Shown here: positions 6,120 to 9,876 of the stretch, in pieces
Layout: each line of letters begins with the position of its first letter
How positions within the stretch are numbered: position 1 is the first letter of the stretch
From: Candidatus Acidiferrum typicum
Lineage (GTDB): Bacteria > Acidobacteriota > Terriglobia > Acidiferrales > UBA7541
Reading direction: 5' to 3'
NCBI GenBank assembly: GCA_025463105.1
Contig: JAOAPW010000007.1
Coordinates: 1-9,876, forward strand
Length of the DNA: 9,876 nucleotides
Translations under genes and position numbers: made by a program
The notes under the pieces: generated by a model
Told to the model about the DNA's origin: nothing
Seen by the model: the letters and a program-made list of their open reading frames with translations, nothing else
The model's database searches: none

Positions 6120-7048
6120 GTGAACCGCGCATGGCGTGGATCGCCGAGGATCCCGCGTCGAAAGCTGTTGTAGAGCTCGCGCGCAAGGTCGCGGAAACAT
6201 CCACGACCTTGCTCATCACGGGAGAAAGCGGCACCGGCAAAGACCATCTCGCGCGCCTGATCCACGAACTGGGACCGCGACGTGATGCCCCGTTTCTAAA
6301 AATCGATTGCGCGAGCCTTCCGCAGGAATTAGTTGAATCCGAATTATTTGGTCACGAGCGCGGCGCTTTCACGGGCGCGGTGGAGCGCAAGCTGGGCCGG
6401 TTGGAAATGGCCGGAACAGGAACGATTGTGCTGGATGAAGTCGCGGCGCTCTCCCCCGCCACGCAGGCGAAGCTGCTCCGCGTGCTCGAAGAGCGGCAAT
6501 TCGAGCGCCTGGGAAGTACCGAAACGATCACGATTGAGGCGCGCCTGGTGGCGCTGACAAATTCCGAATTGGCCCGGCTGGTTGCGGACGGACAATTCCG
6601 CGAAGATCTTTTTTTTCGTCTGAGTGTTCTGACCATTTCGCTTCCGGCGCTGCGCGAACGCCCCGCGGATATCCTGCCGCTGGCCGATGCGTTGCTGGAA
6701 CGCGCGGCACGCGTGCACGGCCGCCACGGCGCGGTCTTTACCGAGCCTTTGCGGCGGATGCTTGTGGCCTATGGCTGGCCCGGCAACGTGCGTGAACTCA
6801 AGAATGCCATCGAACGCGCACTCGTCTTCTCGACGGCAGTAACGCTCACGCCTGACAATTTTCCCGAATCCGTCCGCGCCGCGGATGCCGCCGCCGGATC
6901 CTCGCTTCGTTCCCTCGAAGAAATCGAACACCAGGCGATTCGCGCCACGCTCGAAGCCACGCGCTATAAAATCAGCAAGAGCGCCGAAATTCTCGGCATC
7001 AGCCGCAAGACCCTGCTGGACAAACGCAAGAAGTACGGATTGAATTGA
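6116..7048 (+). CDS. Sigma-54-dependent AAA+ transcription activator without a sensory domain
   Basis: The 310-residue protein consists of an AAA+ domain (about 5-245) and a C-terminal Fis-type helix-turn-helix (about 265-308). Walker A is GESGTGKD at 36-43, the sigma-54-contacting GAFTGA loop is intact at 83-88, Walker B is TIVLDEV at 103-109 with D107 and E108, arginine fingers lie in FREDLFFRLSV (161-171), and sensor II is GNVREL at 223-228. ISKSAEILGISRKTLLDK (286-303) is the DNA-binding helix pair. There is no receiver, GAF or PAS domain, so it may be constitutive or controlled by a partner protein, as PspF is by PspA. The start ATG overlaps the rsfS stop by 4 bases, with GGAGGG just before it. 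Its place between rsfS and rlmH suggests a link to growth or ribosome status, but its targets are unknown. Confidence 0.92.
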   Translation: MSEPRMAWIAEDPASKAVVELARKVAETSTTLLITGESGTGKDHLARLIHELGPRRDAPFLKIDCASLPQELVESELFGHERGAFTGAVERKLGRLEMAGTGTIVLDEVAALSPATQAKLLRVLEERQFERLGSTETITIEARLVALTNSELARLVADGQFREDLFFRLSVLTISLPALRERPADILPLADALLERAARVHGRHGAVFTEPLRRMLVAYGWPGNVRELKNAIERALVFSTAVTLTPDNFPESVRAADAAAGSSLRSLEEIEHQAIRATLEATRYKISKSAEILGISRKTLLDKRKKYGLN

Positions 7049-7109
7049 GGTCCGGCGGCAGGCGAGCGGATCGCAAAAACAGCGGGACGCCGGCGCTACC
7101 GAAGCACTG

Positions 7110-7541
7110 ATGAAAATCCGGCTGGTCATGCTCGGGAAAACGCGCCGTGCGGAAGTTCGCGCGCTTGTGGACGACTATGTGGCGCGCATCGCGCGGTTCA
7201 CGGCAATTGAAGTCACGGAGTTGCGCGAAGATTCACCAGCGTCAATCCGCAAACTGGCTGTCGATTCCGCCGCAACTATCGTTTTGCTCGACGACGCGGG
7301 AAAACATCAGACCTCAGTGCAATTCGCCAAATGGCTGGCCGAGATGCGCGATCGCGGCGCGCGCGAAATTGTTTTTCTTTGCGGCGCCGCCAAGGGCTTT
7401 CCTGACGCTCTTCGCCGCCGCGCGACACAAAAACTTTCACTCTCCTCTTTTACATTTTCGCACGAACTGGCTCGCGCTATGCTCGTCGAGCAAATTTATC
7501 GCGCGCTCGCCACACTCGCCGGGCACCCGTACCCGAAATAA
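7110..7541 (+). CDS. rlmH: 23S rRNA (pseudouridine1915-N3)-methyltransferase RlmH
   Basis: RlmH is a SPOUT methyltransferase that uses S-adenosylmethionine to methylate pseudouridine 1915 in helix 69 of 23S rRNA on the assembled ribosome. The 143-residue product has MKIRLVMLGK at the start, the LLDDAGK segment (59-65), the knot region EIVFLCGAAKGF (86-97) and LSLSSFTFSHELARAMLVEQ (109-128) followed by IYRA. The family usually has IGG in the knot loop and a Y-H-(R/K) C-terminus; here the loop reads CGAAKG and the C-terminus is GHPYPK. The rest of the SPOUT core is intact, so the enzyme is probably active. It lies 61 bases after the sigma-54 activator, without overlap, and no convincing Shine-Dalgarno sequence is seen before the ATG. 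Confidence 0.93.
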   Translation: MKIRLVMLGKTRRAEVRALVDDYVARIARFTAIEVTELREDSPASIRKLAVDSAATIVLLDDAGKHQTSVQFAKWLAEMRDRGAREIVFLCGAAKGFPDALRRRATQKLSLSSFTFSHELARAMLVEQIYRALATLAGHPYPK

Positions 7542-7679
7542 AATCTCCCGGAGCAGTACCCTAACTCGCTCCTGCATGTGACGTGCGTTACGTTTGCGCG
7601 CGACCTAGGTGGTTTTTTAGAATTGCCTGGATGCAACCCGCCGCCCGGATGTAGAATCGAGTTTATGTAAGGCCAAAAA

Positions 7680-7719
7680 CGGGGTCCACCCCCGCGAACT
7701 CGTCCGCAGGTCTTGCGGA
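7680..7719 (+). promoter_or_regulatory. Two hairpins in the leader of the Gly-rich protein gene
   Basis: CGGGG (7680-7684) pairs with CCCCG (7690-7694), and TCCGCA (7703-7708) pairs with TGCGGA (7714-7719). Both lie in the 197-base gap after rlmH and shortly before the ribosome binding site GGAGG (7728-7732, 6 bases before the ATG). They may affect mRNA stability or translation. The gap has two TAGAAT sequences (7618-7623 and 7652-7657) that could be -10 boxes, but neither has a good -35 box, so no promoter is claimed. Confidence 0.35.
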
Positions 7720-7738
7720 GCTGTAGCGGAGGCCTTGA

Positions 7739-8962
7739 ATGTCAAACTCAACATTTTCGAAAATTACTTCCGGAATAATAATTCTGTTTGTGTGCACAGC
7801 GGTCCCTGTGTTCGGTCAACGTGGCGGAGGCGGCGGCTCCCACGGCGGTGGCGGTGGGGGATTTCACGGCGGTGGCGATGGCGGCGTCCATGGTGGCGGA
7901 GGCGGTGGGGGCGGCGCCCGTATGGGTGGCGGTGGGTCACCCGGAGGAGGCTCGCGTTCCGGTGCGTCACCGAACGTGGGCGGGGGATATTCCCGCCCGA
8001 TGTCAGGCGTGGCGCCCCGATCCGGGGCGGTTAGATCCGGCGGTCGCGTTTTTTCTTACTACGGCAGGTCAGCAGCCGGTGGCCAAAGGCCGGCAGCTTC
8101 GTCGATGGCTCGTTCTGAAGTAGATGGGCAGTGGCATACTTTCGGCGGCGTGCCGTCCGGACATGGACCTGTAGCTTCCGCATGGCAGACTCGCGGCTCA
8201 CCGGGCACGAGTTGGCAGACCTTTGGTGGTGCTGGAACAGCGGGCGCTCACACAACGAGGAGTTTCTCAGGGCAGGGCAACCAGATTTGGGAAAACGCTC
8301 CGCTGGTGCGCAAGGCCGGCCCTTCTCGCACGATATCCGGCTTCCGTGGCAATTTAAATGGATTCGGCGCCTTCCGAACTCCGCGGCTCGGCGCACCGTT
8401 CATGTCGCGACGTGGTTTCGGTTTCCGTGAACCTGAACGTTGCTGGAATTGCGGCTTCGGATGGGGTTTCGGACTGGGCTGGTGGCCCGGGTGGGGATTT
8501 AGCTGGGGACGTGGCTGGTGGCCCGGCTGGGGATTTGGCTGGCCATCGTTCGGGTATTGGAATTGGGGCCCGGCATGGATCGATCCAATCTGGGGCTGGC
8601 CTGGATACTATTACGGTGGCTACGCACCAGGGTATGCGCCTGATTATTCCTACGACGGCAATTACTCGTCTTCTACTCCGCCCGAAAATGATCAGAGCAA
8701 TGACGTACGCGCCGCGCCGGTTGATGAAGGTTACCCGCCGTCGTCTCCCGAAGTGAAGGTCGAGATGCCGGTGTTTCTGTATATGAAGGATGGTTCGGTA
8801 TACGCCGCGAATGATTACTGGGTCGAGGATGGGAAATTGCACTACGTGCTCTCGACGGGCGCCGAAAAAATGGTGGACCTGGACCAAGTCGACATAAAAC
8901 TCACCATCTCCGAGAATGTCGACCTCGGAGCAGTGGTTATATTCAAGCCGCGACCTAAATAG
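7739..8962 (+). CDS. Secreted glycine-rich, Trp/Gly-rich repeat protein with a conserved-looking C-terminal module
   Basis: The function of this 407-residue protein is not recognised. It starts with a signal peptide (hydrophobic 10-25, cleavage near VFGQ at 24-27). Residues 28-100 are nearly all Gly with Ser, His and Arg. Two W-(H/Q)-T-F-G-G motifs stand at 132-137 and 159-164. Residues 235-295 are extremely rich in Trp, Gly, Pro and Tyr, with a 12-residue tandem repeat (GWWPGWGF at 247-254 and again at 259-266) and the only mature-protein cysteines in CWNC (235-238). A charged, globular-looking domain closes the protein at about 343-403 (FLYMKDGSVYAANDYWVEDG, VDLDQVDIKL). I associate this ending with secreted acidobacterial proteins, from memory. 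A surface, envelope or matrix role is plausible. The start has GGAGG at 7728-7732. A palindromic repeat begins at its stop codon. Confidence 0.85.
   Translation: MSNSTFSKITSGIIILFVCTAVPVFGQRGGGGGSHGGGGGGFHGGGDGGVHGGGGGGGGARMGGGGSPGGGSRSGASPNVGGGYSRPMSGVAPRSGAVRSGGRVFSYYGRSAAGGQRPAASSMARSEVDGQWHTFGGVPSGHGPVASAWQTRGSPGTSWQTFGGAGTAGAHTTRSFSGQGNQIWENAPLVRKAGPSRTISGFRGNLNGFGAFRTPRLGAPFMSRRGFGFREPERCWNCGFGWGFGLGWWPGWGFSWGRGWWPGWGFGWPSFGYWNWGPAWIDPIWGWPGYYYGGYAPGYAPDYSYDGNYSSSTPPENDQSNDVRAAPVDEGYPPSSPEVKVEMPVFLYMKDGSVYAANDYWVEDGKLHYVLSTGAEKMVDLDQVDIKLTISENVDLGAVVIFKPRPK
8477..8542 (+). repeat. 36-bp tandem repeat inside the Gly-rich gene
   Basis: A unit beginning GGCTGGTGGCCCGG at 8477 recurs 36 bases later at 8513 with few changes and encodes GWWPGWGF twice (residues 247-254 and 259-266). 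The period is a whole number of codons, so copy number could change without breaking the frame. Confidence 0.75.
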
Positions 8963-9034
8963 GACAGGCACTCTTGCCTGTCCGCGTGCGCCGAGGCGAC
9001 GTTCGACCCGGACAGACAGAAGTGTCTGTCCTAC
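8960..9034. repeat. Nested-palindrome intergenic repeat, copy 2
   Basis: There are two 9-bp hairpins: GGACAGGCA/TGCCTGTCC (8962-8970 with 8975-8983, loop CTCT) and GGACAGACA/TGTCTGTCC (9010-9018 with 9023-9031, loop GAAG). The two halves are also inverted copies of each other at about 20 of 24 bases. The layout (palindrome, spacer, inverted palindrome, about 75 bp) and the TAG-(C/G)-ACAGGC core match copy 1 at 2982-3053. The element starts within the stop codon of the Gly-rich gene and fills the gap to the convergent lemA stop at 9038, so it could also end transcription in both directions. Confidence 0.75.
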
Positions 9035-9037
9035 ATT

Positions 9038-9619
9038 TCAGCGCGCTGGCGCGGGAAATTGGACTTTCGGCGCCTCGCGGGATGTTTCGGGAGCAGCGAA
9101 ATAAGCATTGTTGCGCTGGAACCCCGCCCAGCCCGCATAAATATTGTTCGGAAACAGTCCGATGTAGGTGTTGTAGTCTTGAATCGCGTCATTGTATCTC
9201 TTACGCTCGACGGCGATTCGATTTTCGGTGCCCGCCAATTCATCCTGCAGCCGAAGAAAATTTTCATTCGATTTTAATTGCGGATAATTTTCGACGATCA
9301 CGAGCAACCGGCTGAGCGCATTATCGAGCTGGCCGTTCGCGGCGATTTTATCGGCGGGCGTCTTTGCGCCCATCAGCGCGGAGCGAGCTGCGGCTATATC
9401 ATGAAAAACAGTTTGTTCTTGCGCGGCAAAACCTTTCACTGTCTCGACAAGGTTGGGAATCAAGTCCGAGCGGCGCTGGAGCACCACATCAACCTGTGAC
9501 CATTGGGACTTCACCGCTTCATTCTTGCGCACCATTTCGTTGCGCCTGCTGACGAACGAACCGCCGATTAGAAATGCGGCGAGCACCAACACAACCAGTG
9601 CGATGATTCCTGCTTTCAT
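9038..9619 (-). CDS. lemA: LemA family protein
   Basis: The 193-residue protein has one N-terminal membrane segment (about 4-22, MKAGIIALVVLVLAAFLIGG) and a mostly helical rest. It shows the LemA pattern (PF04011): RRNEMVRKNEAVKSQWSQVD, then VLQRRSDLIPNLVETVKGFA with the conserved R-x-D-L-I-P-N-L-V-E, then ENRIAVERKRYNDAIQDYN and the closing L-F-P-N-N segment with AGF. LemA proteins are membrane-anchored coiled proteins of uncertain role, often next to TPM-domain or peptidase genes; no such partner lies within the window. The ATG at 9619 has AAGGAG about 8 bases upstream. The C-terminal tail (ETSREAPKVQFPAPAR) is low in complexity. It converges on the Gly-rich gene and probably shares a transcript with the gene upstream at 9678. 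Confidence 0.93.
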   Translation of the reverse strand: MKAGIIALVVLVLAAFLIGGSFVSRRNEMVRKNEAVKSQWSQVDVVLQRRSDLIPNLVETVKGFAAQEQTVFHDIAAARSALMGAKTPADKIAANGQLDNALSRLLVIVENYPQLKSNENFLRLQDELAGTENRIAVERKRYNDAIQDYNTYIGLFPNNIYAGWAGFQRNNAYFAAPETSREAPKVQFPAPAR

Positions 9620-9627
9620 GTCTGGTC

Positions 9628-9683
9628 TCCTTCACTCAACTGCGTTCAGTCAACAGCGTTCGCTCAGGTGCGTTCACTCACTT
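9628..9683. repeat. 14-bp tandem repeat, four imperfect copies, between lemA and the gene upstream
   Basis: Four adjacent 14-base units lie at 9628-9641, 9642-9655, 9656-9669 and 9670-9683. The consensus is near GCGTTCACTCAACT; three units start with GCGTTC and the first has CCTTCACTCAACT. Read on the minus strand, the array carries the stop codon of the upstream gene at one end and the lemA ribosome binding site AAGGAG at the other. Changes in copy number would alter the spacing between the two genes without touching either coding sequence. Confidence 0.65.
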
Positions 9684-9876
9684 GCGCGCGTCAAGTTCAC
9701 GGTCGAATTCATCCGTTACCGCTTCCACAAAAGCAAAATACCGCTCGAGCGTTTCCTCGACGGCAATTCCCTGCTGCTTCTGTTTTCCTTCGCGAAATTC
9801 AAGGATCGTTAGAAACGCGCCCGGATCGGCATGAGCGAATTGCGCAACGCGTTCAATGGCCGCGCGCTTATTGGCG
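9678..9876 (-). CDS. C-terminal 65 residues of an unrecognised protein, start beyond the window
   Basis: On the minus strand a frame is open from the window edge (first full codon at 9875) to TGA at 9680-9678. The fragment reads ANKRAAIERVAQFAHADPGA, then FLTILEFREGKQKQQG and a final helix-like part with LERYFAFVEAVTDEFDRELD ending in ARK. It is rich in charged residues and looks helical. I do not recognise the family. The codon use and amino-acid periodicity look like a real gene, and it lies 58 bases upstream of lemA on the same strand, so the two are probably co-transcribed. It is short and partial, so no function is offered. Confidence 0.65.
   Translation of the reverse strand, partial: ANKRAAIERVAQFAHADPGAFLTILEFREGKQKQQGIAVEETLERYFAFVEAVTDEFDRELDARK

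Noticed and set aside
6344..7129. Minus-strand open frame of 261 codons
   Set aside because: It is antisense to the sigma-54 activator with intact Walker A/B and GAFTGA motifs, and has no motif of its own.
7601..7620. ACCTAGGT palindrome followed by TTTTTT, as a terminator for rlmH
   Set aside because: The palindrome has no loop and only four base pairs per arm, too weak for an intrinsic terminator.
7800..8030. Run of GGC/GGT/GGA triplets as a simple repeat or possible CRISPR-like array
   Set aside because: It is the coding sequence of a poly-Gly segment; there are no regular repeats with unique spacers.

Overview
The window looks like a chromosomal segment of an Acidobacteriota-type bacterium. 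The evidence is a moderately GC-rich sequence, the order rplU-rpmA-obgE-nadD-rsfS-(sigma-54 activator)-rlmH, a secreted CarboxypepD-like/cytochrome c/Vgb-propeller fusion, and a glycine-rich secreted protein with a C-terminal module that I associate with this phylum. The phylum call is inference from content and layout; no rRNA gene is present to confirm it.

Layout. Positions 1-363 (minus) are the 5' part of a HbpS/GlcG-type protein that runs off the left edge. Upstream of it on the same strand, 512-2287 encodes a large exported protein with one CxxCH haem motif and a beta-propeller. A strong inverted repeat (467-502) lies between the two, and a good sigma-70-like promoter (2358-2385) precedes the large gene. 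A small SRPBCC/AHSA1-type protein (2534-2977, plus) is divergent and is followed by a 72-bp nested-palindrome repeat.

Positions 3075-7541 form the core block, all on the plus strand. A near-consensus promoter drives rplU (L21) and rpmA (L27). An intrinsic terminator separates these from obgE, nadD, rsfS and a sigma-54-type AAA+ activator, which are linked by 4-base stop/start overlaps; rlmH follows after 61 bp. Most of these genes act on the large ribosomal subunit (L21, L27, ObgE, RsfS, RlmH), NadD supplies NAD, and the activator's targets are unknown.

Positions 7739-8962 encode a secreted Gly-rich and Trp/Gly-rich protein. A second copy of the nested-palindrome type fills the 75-bp gap to the convergent lemA gene (9038-9619, minus). 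Upstream of lemA is the 3' end of an unrecognised gene (9678-9876, minus), with a 14-bp tandem repeat spanning the junction.

I find no CRISPR array, tRNA, rRNA, transposase, prophage gene or recognisable defence system. Most of the window is ordinary core genome. The points most worth a second look are the repeat family, the sigma-54 activator inside a ribosome-maturation operon, the cytochrome-propeller fusion and the Trp/Gly-rich secreted protein.
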